DNA from: Verrucomicrobiota bacterium
Lineage (GTDB): Bacteria > Verrucomicrobiota > Verrucomicrobiia > Limisphaerales > JADLHS01
NCBI GenBank assembly: GCA_013140495.1
Contig: JABFSR010000012.1
Span: forward strand, 57,075-121,074
Length of the DNA stretch: 64,000 nucleotides
Direction: 5' to 3'
Part shown: piece by piece, positions 39,201 through 47,349 of the stretch
Layout: each line of letters begins with the position of its first letter
Position numbering within the stretch: the first letter of the stretch is position 1
Made by a program: the position numbers and the translations under genes
Notes under the pieces: generated by a model
The model's input: only the letters and a program-made list of their open reading frames with translations
Told to the model about the DNA's origin: nothing
Databases searched by the model: none

Positions 39201-40689
39201 TTCGTTCTGGGTCAGGCCCGCCGCCACCAACCCCGCGCTCGGCATGTTCACGGCGGATTCCAGCGGAACCAACTCCACGTGGACACTCGGCACGCGCCCC
39301 TCCACATCGTGCAGTTCCTTCACCAACGTGATCGAAGCCACGTTTGTCACCTCGCGAGCCAAAGCCCGGCACGCGAGTGCGAACAATTCCACAACGAACG
39401 ACTGGCAGCACATTGCGCTGACGTGGAGCAACGGCCTTGCACCCGCGCTCTTCATCAACGGCGGGCCGGATCAGCCCGGCAAACAATGGGTCAGCATGAA
39501 GGGCTTCGTCACCAACTGTCCGCAGTTCATTTTCGGCAAAGGCGCGGCGGACGTGACCAACACCTGGCGCGGGCTGGTGGACGAACTCGTCGTGTTTCCA
39601 CGCGCACTCCACGCCGCCGAGGTGGGTGGACTGGTGGCAACGAACTACGGCGCCGTGGTGACCGTGCCCACGAATTTCACCTGCCCGATCTTCACCGACG
39701 TGATCCTGCCTGCCAGTGTAACCGATGACAACCGCCCCAACCCGCCGGGCGTTGTCACTACAACCTGGGTGCAGGTTGACGGCCCGGCCAATGTCGTCAT
39801 CACGAACGCCAACAGCATCAGCAACACGGTCTGGTTTACCCAGGCGGGAGAATATGTGTTCCGTCTCATCGCCGATGACGGACAGGTGAAAACCTACGAC
39901 GATCTGGACGTGACCGTGACCGAGCCTACGCAGGTCAACGTCATCGCCACGGACTCCGATGCGGCTGAACTCGGACCGGATACGGCGGAACTCATGTTCA
40001 CGCGTGTCGGCGACACGAATTTCAATCTCACTGTTCTCCTCGCCATCAGCGGCACGGCCAGCAACGGCGCGGATTTCCCGCACATTCCGCTGACGAACTC
40101 GGTGACGTTTGCAGCGGGAGTTGAAAGCATCATCTATCCAATCGTACCGTTCCTCGATCATCGCACCGAAGGCGACGAACAGTTCATCTGCACCATTCTC
40201 ACCAACATCGCCTACTACATCGGCAGCAGTCCGGGCACGGTCACGATTCACGATTCGCCCTACGGCATGTGGAACATAGCGAACTTCACACTCGAGGAAT
40301 TGACGCTGCCAAACCTCAGCGGCGAGGACGCGGATTTTGACAGCGACACGCGAATGAACTTCGTCGAATACGTGGCAAATACGAATCCAAAATTCGGCGA
40401 ACCCGGCGCCCCGCTGGTCAGCGTCATCGAATCCAATCCCACCAACGGCACTCACATTACATTCACCTACACGCGCCGCATCGAACCCACGGATGTCTCA
40501 TATCAGGCGGTGGTGTCTGACGACCTGCTCACCTGGCACAGCGGGACGAATTATGTCCAGGAGATTTCCGTAACGGACGATGGCAACAACCTGACTGAAA
40601 CCGTCTTCTCCCAGGTTGTCGCTCCGTGGCCAAACGGCACGAGCCAGTTCATTACGGTCCGCGTCTGGCTGCGCGCCACAGGGCCGTGA
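33256..40689 (+). CDS. Giant secreted metzincin-type metalloprotease with PKD, about ten Calx-beta repeats and LamG domain
   Basis: N-terminal signal/anchor; HELGHNYGLWH (HExxHxxGxxH) and DTMG Met-turn; repeated 'GTASxGxDY...P.DD...E..ETV.ITL......IxDDD' units; LamG LLHWTFDEASGANVLDSSGNGHTG. Confidence 0.93.
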   Translation: MKRIAVLLVIVAAFGLMVFLYPRSAPNRRSVSSSDSVSGTTNLLRNQAGSISSNQVASALKPGASAANSPPGFESTNNAVSNFSLWAAKFLSGDTTASLAHGEALAWKRRKAMLELIETDPETAISLAVPYEWRLALPPRITRHFEQWVDGRGDLTVAVATDFDRGATRTYREATVDGKQFIAFVYGPRKGQVSRPGISLHGIVLGGKMAVSADAIRILSLKEAEALEKERGQTPDLICGVSSQPSDYRQQQVAADVGGEIKFFCGTDHARMVNKRLLLAASGGSNGGNGSLATAGNNAWTHGRKNVLYMRLNFPDDLTEPISEAAAYDVMDDVNDFYTTGSYDVTSLSPTVTPLMTLPETKNWYSTAGPGALMSAARSAARNAGFETANYDLDIAAFTSVPEYDFGGLGAVHGKGTWLQSMGEGVTVHELGHNYGLWHANFWDTTNTSAIGTGTNREYGNVFDTMGAAGGGSRQFNTMHKNILDWLPDIAVQTLTNGGVCRVFPYDTPTRQDGRFYAAKVVKDYGRDYWIEFRQNFSTSNPHLQNGVQLNWSPWEESNGGTQLIDTSPDTSTLNDSPLVIGRTFTDAAAGVHITPIARGTAGTDTWIDVRVTTGNPTPNWAPWLDVEVDTTNAAPGELVHFHATAFDLDGDSLAYAWTFDDGSFSTNNQPWTFKSWSQPGEHVVRCEVSDMRGGVASANVIATVGGPTGFRVTGVVLDANDDPIEGARVGDITNNIICYTDSDGSYVLTGLNGDYFLEATKYGCTFTNLVWENPFTVTSNRTHTDFLASALPTVRVEAGTNAVPETGGITYFKVTRTGEITNDLAVKVFLSGTDDSATLHIPGVTTTGDFMLTPAVLGPALNTLTIPAGAQSVTLAFQTVGDTITEVDEVASLYIVSDTNYIVALSGAASVKILDDDLAGQPSVSVSTVTPTVPENGMDRGTFLLSRAGNTRNPLTVFYSVAGTATGGTDYGSLAGVAIFPAGAETTTIQFKTLDDKLVEPDETVSVTLTPNAAYTLGTSTAQLAITDDDVTTVTIFPTGSGASETGGPGIFTVKRDGDLTSALVVFYTTNGTATSGLDYTPLPGAVTIPPGATSADFMLSPLDDALLEGDESVLITLVTNVAYSVDRPGLAKMFIRDDELASVSVAVLDATATEPGEDTGSFRISRGPVINGDLTVNLAINGTAISGADYVPFDNPVIIPDGQSSVTLELIAFDDLHQEPDETVIVTILPSTNYNITAPGQARAFIVDEDLSNVPAVGFSFSASGAEENKSPGIGVSLSMTSAVPITVDYVVIGGTASPADYSLPPPPLTFDPGDRALSIPLTIINDTTNEANETIRIALFNPIGATLDGIKIHTYTIINDDSSSVSVTATATTASETGTAGNFRITRIGATNAALQVNFEITGTASAPTDYASVGTNATIPAGATFVDLPVTPVNDLTVEPAETVKITLLSAPGSKLVAPNVATITITDNDPDTLPDVVVTSTNQPYAVEGGGNGAFVFTRSGSTTGALTIPLTIAGTASSGADYAALPSFVTIPIGQSSTTLLVTPVNDSAIEGEETVVVALTAGETYRVAFPSAATVTIQDNDQRVWLDASDFDASEPGDTDPGDFTFTRFGTTNTPLQVFFTITGTASNGVDYAAISNSFVIPAGVLTAKLPITPLDDPLVEGPETVTITLQPNAAYTLGAPTTDTVTIMDDEPMLRLVANATDIVEGQKDPGILTVQRGGNPDYEFTARLSIGGTAAYGVDYPPFATNVFFNCGITAIDLYISPTNELVIEPSETVTAVIVPDPAYTILSPSNAVVTIADAGSNRSPIVKFTSPTSDLVYLLGTNANMILEAMVIDNGVTNPPVSLTWTNVGGAETYSYGTTNQFTNTVSFSNDGVYVLRLIADDGLLSSHADVTVMVDTLGRLSTNLLHWTFDEASGANVLDSSGNGHTGVIVGPASRVTNGISGRALNLNGTNNFVRELVDSALLNGRKQFSLSFWVRPAATNPALGMFTADSSGTNSTWTLGTRPSTSCSSFTNVIEATFVTSRAKARHASANNSTTNDWQHIALTWSNGLAPALFINGGPDQPGKQWVSMKGFVTNCPQFIFGKGAADVTNTWRGLVDELVVFPRALHAAEVGGLVATNYGAVVTVPTNFTCPIFTDVILPASVTDDNRPNPPGVVTTTWVQVDGPANVVITNANSISNTVWFTQAGEYVFRLIADDGQVKTYDDLDVTVTEPTQVNVIATDSDAAELGPDTAELMFTRVGDTNFNLTVLLAISGTASNGADFPHIPLTNSVTFAAGVESIIYPIVPFLDHRTEGDEQFICTILTNIAYYIGSSPGTVTIHDSPYGMWNIANFTLEELTLPNLSGEDADFDSDTRMNFVEYVANTNPKFGEPGAPLVSVIESNPTNGTHITFTYTRRIEPTDVSYQAVVSDDLLTWHSGTNYVQEISVTDDGNNLTETVFSQVVAPWPNGTSQFITVRVWLRATGP

Positions 40690-40866
40690 TCTGGTGTGTA
40701 TCGCATCTCGACCCGCCAGCACTTGTGCGCGTGCGTTTCGCCGGGAGACTTGCCCGCGCTCCGGGGCCGTGCGCGGATAACCCCAATCCACTGACAGGTT
40801 GTTTTGCCGGCTCGACACTGGGCCGACATTTCTTCCATCATCCTCCCCGGAACTCATTACGACTTT

Positions 40867-41928
40867 ATGCAGACAAAAATTACTGCTCCCGCTGCCCTGC
40901 TTGTAATTGTCGTCCTCACAGGTTGCACCACGCTCCCACCACGTGTCGGCTCGATTGCGCTCCGCACCGGCGATGAAATCGTCGTCGCAGGGCACTATGT
41001 CCACACAGGCACACCGGTGGTGTTGTGGACCGATCCCGGCGGTTACGATGCCTATCGCGTGGAACGGCGATTTGCACCGTTCGAAAATTCGGATTGGAAA
41101 ATATCGTCAGAGGAAGTGAAGGGTTTGGGAACCCCGAACCGTTACAGCCTGCGCAAGGGTGAACTCACACCCGGGGAGATCGAGCGCGTGCGTGGAGGCG
41201 GATGGGATTTGCCGTTGCTGCAACGTGTGGTGGATCAGTTCGTGTTGCACTTCGACGTGTGCGGCGTGAGCCGGACGTGCTTCAAAGTGTTGCATGACTA
41301 CCGCTGTCTGAGCGTTCATTTCATGCTCGATATTGACGGCACAATTTATCAGACGCTCGATGTGAAGGAACGCGCGTGGCATGCCACCACCTCCAACACC
41401 CGCTCCGTCGGCATCGAGATTGCAAACATGGGCGCCTACCGCCAGCTCGAAGGCAGCGCTCTCGAAAAATGGTACGGCAGGGATGAACAGGGAAAAACGC
41501 GCATCACCCTTCCGGAAAATGTCGGCGACGGCGGTGTGCGGACGACAAACTTCGTTGGTCGTCCCGCCCGGAACGAACCCGTCACCGGCGAAGTCCAGGG
41601 CGAGACTCTGACCCAATACGATTTCACGCCCGAGCAATACAAAGCTCTCGCACACCTTACCGCCGCCCTCTGCAAGGTGTTGCCGAAGATCAATTGCGAC
41701 TACCCACGCGACCCGGACGGAAACCTGATTCTCCGTAAACTGGACGATGAGCAATTGAACAACTACCAGGGCGTGCTTGGTCATTACCACATCCAGACCA
41801 ACAAAAACGATCCTGGCCCTGCGCTGGATTGGGATCAACTCATCGGCGACGCACGCAACTTGATGAAGAATTCGAGCCTCCGCCCGCCGGTGCGCACTGG
41901 TCGCGGACAAGAGCAGCTAAGGAATTGA
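40867..41928 (+). CDS. N-acetylmuramoyl-L-alanine amidase, lipoprotein
   Basis: Lipobox VVLTGCTT; SVHFMLDIDGTIYQTLDVKERAWHATTSNTRSVGIEIANMG amidase_2-type motifs. Confidence 0.88.
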   Translation: MQTKITAPAALLVIVVLTGCTTLPPRVGSIALRTGDEIVVAGHYVHTGTPVVLWTDPGGYDAYRVERRFAPFENSDWKISSEEVKGLGTPNRYSLRKGELTPGEIERVRGGGWDLPLLQRVVDQFVLHFDVCGVSRTCFKVLHDYRCLSVHFMLDIDGTIYQTLDVKERAWHATTSNTRSVGIEIANMGAYRQLEGSALEKWYGRDEQGKTRITLPENVGDGGVRTTNFVGRPARNEPVTGEVQGETLTQYDFTPEQYKALAHLTAALCKVLPKINCDYPRDPDGNLILRKLDDEQLNNYQGVLGHYHIQTNKNDPGPALDWDQLIGDARNLMKNSSLRPPVRTGRGQEQLRN

Positions 41929-42052
41929 GCGACGCAACGGCTGATGCGTTTCTTCGACACGTTGCCAGCAACCCCGGGAAGCAACACAGTCTTTCTGGCG
42001 GGATTCAGGTGGAACACGGTGGCCCGACGGCAAGATACCGGCACTCCCGGCA

Positions 42053-42505
42053 TTACTGCTGCCTTCTCACCTGTTCGACGAATTCTTCCGCCACGATGAA
42101 TCCCACGCAATCCGGCACACCACAGAGACACCGGTTTTCGCGGTAATCTTCCAGATCGTAACCGTAGTTGAAACTCAACTCCTCCCCTGCCCTGATGTCT
42201 CGGAGCGCCACGATCCAGATGCGTCCGCCGTCATCCTCCGCCTCGCAGTTCGGCGCACAACTGTGGTTGATGAACCGCGCAGGATTATGCGGCACGTTGC
42301 CGTCGAGATCATGCTCGTCGGTAAGCGTGAAGATGTAGGCGTTTTCTGCCAGACACCGCCTCATGGACTCTTCCTTCGTTATCCGCTCGCCAACGTACTC
42401 GATGACGCGTGTCCCGGGTGGAATATCGCAACGCGCAAATCCACCAGTACCGTGAATCACCGATGTTTTGAAAACAGCCATCTCAGTTTCGTAAACTTTG
42501 CTCAT
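42053..42505 (-). CDS. SET-domain protein with post-SET-like Cys cluster
   Basis: GTGGFARCDIPPGTRVIEYVGE, RFINHSCAPNCEAE, GEELSFNYGYD, CLCGVPDC. Confidence 0.92.
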   Translation of the reverse strand: MSKVYETEMAVFKTSVIHGTGGFARCDIPPGTRVIEYVGERITKEESMRRCLAENAYIFTLTDEHDLDGNVPHNPARFINHSCAPNCEAEDDGGRIWIVALRDIRAGEELSFNYGYDLEDYRENRCLCGVPDCVGFIVAEEFVEQVRRQQ

Positions 42506-43224
42506 AATTTCGGAATCTCAAACCCATGCTCCCTGCAAAAATCTTCAATCCTGGCGCGAATCTCCACACGCTTCCGCGTGAATGGATCGGCATATGCCAG
42601 TCGGACGGCGCGCAGCCCCAGATTGGCGTCGTCGTTGTGGCGACCGTAAACGTCATCGCCCACAATCGGTCCCGCGGTCGCCGCAAGATGAATCCGGATT
42701 TGATGCGTGCGACCTGTAAGTGGACGCGCCTCGACGAGCGCACAACGTTCGCGACGTTGCAACACCCGGAATCGCGTCTCGGATTCCTTGCCCTCGCGCT
42801 CATCCACCTTCATCCGACCGATCTGCCCCGGAGCGGGACCGAGTTTCAGCGTGCAGGTCCACTCGTCCAGCTTCGGCACACTGTCCACCACCGCCAGATA
42901 GGTTTTCTCCATACGACGATCCTCGAACAGTTCGGAATAGGATTCCACCGCACCCTGACTCTTGGCGAAAAGCAAAATGCCCGTCGTCTCCGCGTCGAGC
43001 CGGTGTACGAACTTGAGGAATTTCAGCCCGCGCGAGCGCGCCCAAAAATCTCCCGCGCTGATGGACGACACGATGGCCGCCTGCAAATTCCAACTCGTCT
43101 TCTGCCACGAATACGGCACAAGCATCCAGCCCCGAGGCTTGTCAATCGCGAGCACGGACCTGTCTTCGTAGAGAATTGGAATTGGCTCGACGCCGGGAAG
43201 TTCAATGTGGGTGGGTTTCGTCAT
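42502..43224 (-). CDS. RluA-family pseudouridine synthase
   Basis: VHRLDAETTGILLFAKS catalytic motif, EARPLTGRTHQIRIHLA. Confidence 0.95.
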   Translation of the reverse strand: MTKPTHIELPGVEPIPILYEDRSVLAIDKPRGWMLVPYSWQKTSWNLQAAIVSSISAGDFWARSRGLKFLKFVHRLDAETTGILLFAKSQGAVESYSELFEDRRMEKTYLAVVDSVPKLDEWTCTLKLGPAPGQIGRMKVDEREGKESETRFRVLQRRERCALVEARPLTGRTHQIRIHLAATAGPIVGDDVYGRHNDDANLGLRAVRLAYADPFTRKRVEIRARIEDFCREHGFEIPKL

Positions 43225-43273
43225 GAAAAATTAGTTAGGGCTTTGCACTTGATTCCTCGTCATGCAGACAGGG

Positions 43274-43345
43274 ACAACCTAAAGGTTGAACTCCAACGAG
43301 GACGAACCTGTCCACCGTTGGAGTTCACGCTTTAGCGTGTCCGAT
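43274..43345. repeat. REPIN-like inverted repeat, family B
   Basis: acaacctaaaggttgaactccaac...gttggagttcacgctttagcgtgtc; same core as 7325..7380. Confidence 0.75.
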
Positions 43346-43378
43346 GGGCCAAGTGGAATCAAGTGCATAGCTCTAAAC

Positions 43379-44506
43379 TCAGGTTGGGTTCGTGAGCCGT
43401 CGCAGCACTTCGCGGCAGACCGCTTGCGCCGAATCCGGCCGGCCTAGGAGTCTTGCCGCCTTCGACAGCGCCCCGAGCTTTTTTGTTCCCAGCAATTGTC
43501 CGACGCGATAGGGCACGTCTTCCACTCGATTTACTTTCACGGCAGCACCTCGTTCGAGCAGGAAATCACTGTTGGCCGCCTCCTGGCCGGGAATGGGATC
43601 GAGAATCAGGAGAGGCTTGCCCAGCGCGAGAGCTTCAGAAGTCGTCAAGCCACCCGGCTTGGTGATGATCAAATCCGCGACGCCCATCAGTTCGTGCATG
43701 TTGGAGGCGAAACCCAGCACGCGGGTCGGGTGTTTGCGATCCTGCGCGGCCAGTTCACGTCGCAGCTCCTCGTTTCGCCCGCACACCACAAGCGTCTGAA
43801 AGTCGCCCGACACATGGTCAAGTTGCGCAAGAATCTTCCCGACTGGCCCCATTCCGAAACCTCCGCTCAACACCAGCAACGTCGGCAAGTCGTCGCGCAA
43901 CCCCATTGACCTTCGTACTGACTGCGCATTCATCACCGCCGAGAACTTTGCCGCAATGGGAATGCCCGTCGAGACAACATCCGTCGCCACCGCGCTGCGA
44001 GCCACAAGCCGGGCTTTGGTTTCCTCCGCCGCCACGCAGTACAAATCAACACCGCCATCCATCCACAAGGCGTGTGCTTCAAAATCTGTCACCACACTCA
44101 CGCACAATGGACCTTTCGCCTCCCCGCTCTTCTGGCGCATTTCGCCGAGCACTTCCAGCGGCGAGTAATGCGTGCAAAGAACGGCGTCCGGCTTGAAATG
44201 CTTGATGTGCCTGACAAAGCGCAAGCGGGAACGTCCGGGGAAAAGCTGTTGCAGCCGGTTCAAACGACGGGCGACCTTGGGATCATCTGTTTTTTTGAAA
44301 ACCATTCCCCAAAGTTCGGGCGCACGTTCGACAAGCTTGACGTAGCCGTCCGAGTGAATCTTGCGGTGCAGTGGCGAGTAGAATTTCAACAGATCAACAC
44401 GCTCGATGACGTCACGCGGACGCATCGCATGCCAGGCTTCTTCCAACGCAGCCGCAGCCGCAAGATGCCCGCCACCGGCGGTCATCGTGGCAATCAGGAT
44501 TCGCAT
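43379..44506 (-). CDS. MurG/monogalactosyldiacylglycerol synthase-like glycosyltransferase
   Basis: TMTAGGGHLAAAAALEEAW N-terminus; GGFGMGPVGKILAQL; TKPGGLTTSEALALGKPLLILDPIPGQE donor-binding region. Confidence 0.9.
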   Translation of the reverse strand: MRILIATMTAGGGHLAAAAALEEAWHAMRPRDVIERVDLLKFYSPLHRKIHSDGYVKLVERAPELWGMVFKKTDDPKVARRLNRLQQLFPGRSRLRFVRHIKHFKPDAVLCTHYSPLEVLGEMRQKSGEAKGPLCVSVVTDFEAHALWMDGGVDLYCVAAEETKARLVARSAVATDVVSTGIPIAAKFSAVMNAQSVRRSMGLRDDLPTLLVLSGGFGMGPVGKILAQLDHVSGDFQTLVVCGRNEELRRELAAQDRKHPTRVLGFASNMHELMGVADLIITKPGGLTTSEALALGKPLLILDPIPGQEAANSDFLLERGAAVKVNRVEDVPYRVGQLLGTKKLGALSKAARLLGRPDSAQAVCREVLRRLTNPT

Positions 44507-44809
44507 ACGCCGCCAAGCGTAGTCAAAGACACCGGTGCGCGCACATCAAAACTCAGGGGACTCACAATCCCGTTCCATCCTGACACCGGCACAGCCTCCT
44601 GCTTCAGCTTGTTGCTGTGCGGGTTCTATGGCGAATAAACTCTCCAGTCCGGATTTCCCAATATGACTTGGACTGGCGACACGTAGCGAATAACTCTGTC
44701 AACAAGTCCGGATAAGTTCGGATTGCCAGATTCCCTGCACTGGCTAGTCTCGTGTTGGATCAAAGACGTCATGTTGATGACGTGCCTTGACCAAACCCAT
44801 TAAGGTCCG

Positions 44810-45049
44810 ATGAAAATTCTGTTGCAGCACGCGCGCACACAACTCTACCTCCGTGGCCTGGGAAACTGGACTGCGAACGCTTATGAAGCCCTCGACTTCC
44901 AGCACTCCCAACGTGCGATTGATTTTGCCCGGGAACATGCCCTCACCGGCGTGCAGATCGCAGTGAAATTCGTGGACAGTCAGTTTGACGAGGTCTTCGC
45001 ACTTCCCGGCCAGATGGTCAGCACTCCCAGACCTGCCGTCCACGCCTGA
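44810..45049 (+). CDS. Small hypothetical protein
   Basis: 79 aa MKILLQHARTQLYLRGLGNWTANAYEALDFQHSQRAIDFAREHALTGVQIAVKF; balanced protein-like composition. Confidence 0.65.
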   Translation: MKILLQHARTQLYLRGLGNWTANAYEALDFQHSQRAIDFAREHALTGVQIAVKFVDSQFDEVFALPGQMVSTPRPAVHA

Positions 45050-45071
45050 CCCGCAATCTGGATCAACCGGC

Positions 45072-46394
45072 TCAATTCCCGCCGGCCCATTTTGGCTGCT
45101 GCTTCAGGTGGTAAAGCATCTCGCCAGCCTTGGGCACAAAGAGAATTCCTTCATCCTCACGATTTGTGAAATCTTCTGTGCGAATCGTTTTTGGATCACG
45201 ATAACCAAGGTTGATCTTTTTGCAGAGTTGCTCTGGAATGCCAGTGGCGAGGGTGACCTTGATGCGGCATTTCTCGATTCCGTTCTCCATTCTGCCGATG
45301 CCACGCACGTGCGTGCTGTGCGCAAGAACACCCCAGGGATGATCTTTGAACTTGTCCCATTGCTGGAGAAAATAATCACGGCAATGGTAACCGACCTCCT
45401 CGATGACCCTGCCATGCGTGACGGAAATCTCCGTGACGTGGGGCGCGTAGATGATGAGTTCGCCGCCATCGGCCACCACGGGTTCAAGCTTGTACATGCC
45501 TTTGCCCGCCACCCAGAGGTCGTCATACATCGGCGGCATTTTTGAAAGCACGGTCTTGAACGGCTTGTCCTTGTAAACGATGTGAACCTGCTTTGAGAGT
45601 TCGCTCGCCGCGTCCCACGCGCCCTCGGGCGTGCCGAAAAAAAGCCCCGCGAGCGATTTGTCCGGCGCAACAACCATCGCGAAGCATGCCTTGTTCACCT
45701 TCACCAACGCCCCTGCGCGATCAACAACCTTGCGCACCGGCGTCCACTTGTTGCCAATGATCATCGGATTGGTGACGACCGCGCCGAGCCAGTGGAAGAA
45801 ATTGAGAATCTTGGGCCCGCCCACGCCGGGAAAAAGATATTTGTTCCCGCCGGAAAATCCGACGACCTCGTGAGGGAACACGGGGCCGACGATGATCACC
45901 TGGTCATACTTGAAAACGAGTTTGTTGATTTCGACCGGCACGTCCATCGAGAACAAACCATCGGTAAGTTCGCTGACGTCGGTGGAGGTGAGCGAACCAA
46001 TTTCCGTAAGTGCCGCTGGATTGTCCCACTCGTGATTGAAGAAGCGTACTTTGGAATACTGCCCGCCATGTTCAGCAACTGAAATTTCCAGCCTCTTGCA
46101 AATCGCTTCCTCGCTCATGGCCGGATGGGTGCCAAGCGCAGTGAGCACGTCCAGTTCCTTCGTCGCCGCGCCGATCCGGGCAAAGATGGCCTTGAACAAC
46201 AAGCCCACAGGCGCAGTGCGCGTGTGGTCGGGCACGATCAGCAGGACGCGTTTGCCTTCGTAATCCGCCACACGCAAAGCCTGCGCGACGAGTTGCAATA
46301 CTTCGGTTTCGCCGACCTTGCCACCTGCGGGGCCAACTTCTGAAATTGTTTTCAGCACGAGAGAAAAATAGTCGCTTTTCTGACCCGAATCCAT
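45072..46394 (-). CDS. Lactate racemase (LarA)-like / DUF2088 protein
   Basis: VLLIVPDHTRTAPVGLLFKAIF N-terminal motif; GGNKYLFPGVGGPKILNFFHWLGAV. Confidence 0.85.
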   Translation of the reverse strand: MDSGQKSDYFSLVLKTISEVGPAGGKVGETEVLQLVAQALRVADYEGKRVLLIVPDHTRTAPVGLLFKAIFARIGAATKELDVLTALGTHPAMSEEAICKRLEISVAEHGGQYSKVRFFNHEWDNPAALTEIGSLTSTDVSELTDGLFSMDVPVEINKLVFKYDQVIIVGPVFPHEVVGFSGGNKYLFPGVGGPKILNFFHWLGAVVTNPMIIGNKWTPVRKVVDRAGALVKVNKACFAMVVAPDKSLAGLFFGTPEGAWDAASELSKQVHIVYKDKPFKTVLSKMPPMYDDLWVAGKGMYKLEPVVADGGELIIYAPHVTEISVTHGRVIEEVGYHCRDYFLQQWDKFKDHPWGVLAHSTHVRGIGRMENGIEKCRIKVTLATGIPEQLCKKINLGYRDPKTIRTEDFTNREDEGILFVPKAGEMLYHLKQQPKWAGGN

Positions 46395-46538
46395 CCCGGA
46401 ATCCTGCAAACCCAATTGTGAAGAATAGCCGACGACGTAAGGAGGCGGACAAAGCGCAACCGCCAAAACGAGAAGCCGGAGCGGCCTCTACAACATCAAT
46501 GTCAATGGCTGTGTCCTCTCTGGAGCTTGCACGTTGGA

Positions 46539-46695
46539 TGTTTGGGTACTTGGACGTTGGTGTTTGTCTGGCTCTTGGGTCCTTGGTTCCTTGGGTATTT
46601 GGAACTTCGGTCTTTGATCCTTGAATCTTGATGTTTGGTATTTCAACTCGTGTTTCCCTGGAGCTTGGAAGTTGGTTCTTGGATATTAGTGACTG
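46539..46695. repeat. Degenerate GT-rich (ttgga/ctttg) repeat block 1
   Basis: ccttgggtatttggaacttcggtctttgatccttgaatcttgatgtttgg; homologous to block at 47137. Confidence 0.8.
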
Positions 46696-46832
46696 CCATC
46701 CCCAAGCTTGGCCTTGGTAACATACCTGAGACCTGACTGTGGAATCCCCGGCATGGAAAACCAAACGCAGCCTGTCGTTTGATCCGCCATTGCCTCTGTT
46801 GAGTCAGTTTGATTGTCGGGTAAAAGTGACCC

Positions 46833-47120
46833 ATGCAATCGGTGTTTCCATTCGCCAACGTTCCGGGTGATCTAGCCAGCTACGACACTCAATATCTGCG
46901 TCGTCGCTCCACCAACGTGATAATCCAGGAAGCGGCGACGCGACGCTACCTGTCGGAAAAGGGCGTGTGGATTCCGGATATTCAGCAGGCGATGACTTTT
47001 CAATCAGGCTCGAAGGCCGTGGAACAAGTGACAAAGTTGAAGCTGTCAAATGTGAATCTGATCCTGACGCGCGATATCAGAGCCAGTGAGGTCATCCCGG
47101 TGAATTCACTGCTGCGATGA
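46833..47120 (+). CDS. Small hypothetical protein
   Basis: 95 aa MQSVFPFANVPGDLASYDTQYLRRRSTNVIIQEAATRRYL; protein-like composition. Confidence 0.55.
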   Translation: MQSVFPFANVPGDLASYDTQYLRRRSTNVIIQEAATRRYLSEKGVWIPDIQQAMTFQSGSKAVEQVTKLKLSNVNLILTRDIRASEVIPVNSLLR

Positions 47121-47136
47121 TCCCGTTGTGAAGGCA

Positions 47137-47325
47137 TGATCCTTGGGTCTTTGGGTATTTGGAACTTCGATCTTTGATCTTTGGATGTTGGTGTTTCAAC
47201 CAGTGTTCCCCCGAACCTTGAAGATTGGTGCTTTTTTGTTTCTCTGGTACTTGGAGCTTCTCCCCCACTTCGATGTTAAAATCTGGTTCTTCCTTGGAGC
47301 TTGGTGTTTGGTTTTTGGTGTTTGA
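47137..47325. repeat. Degenerate GT-rich repeat block 2
   Basis: ccttgggtctttgggtatttggaacttcgatctttgatctttggatgttggtgtttcaac; near copy of block 1. Confidence 0.8.
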
Positions 47326-47349
47326 ACCATTACTTCTTGCCCGAAGCCC

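Noticed and set aside
38188-40455. 755-aa minus-strand ORF
   Set aside because: Lies wholly antisense to the giant Calx-beta gene; biased Arg/Val/Gly-rich composition typical of a shadow ORF
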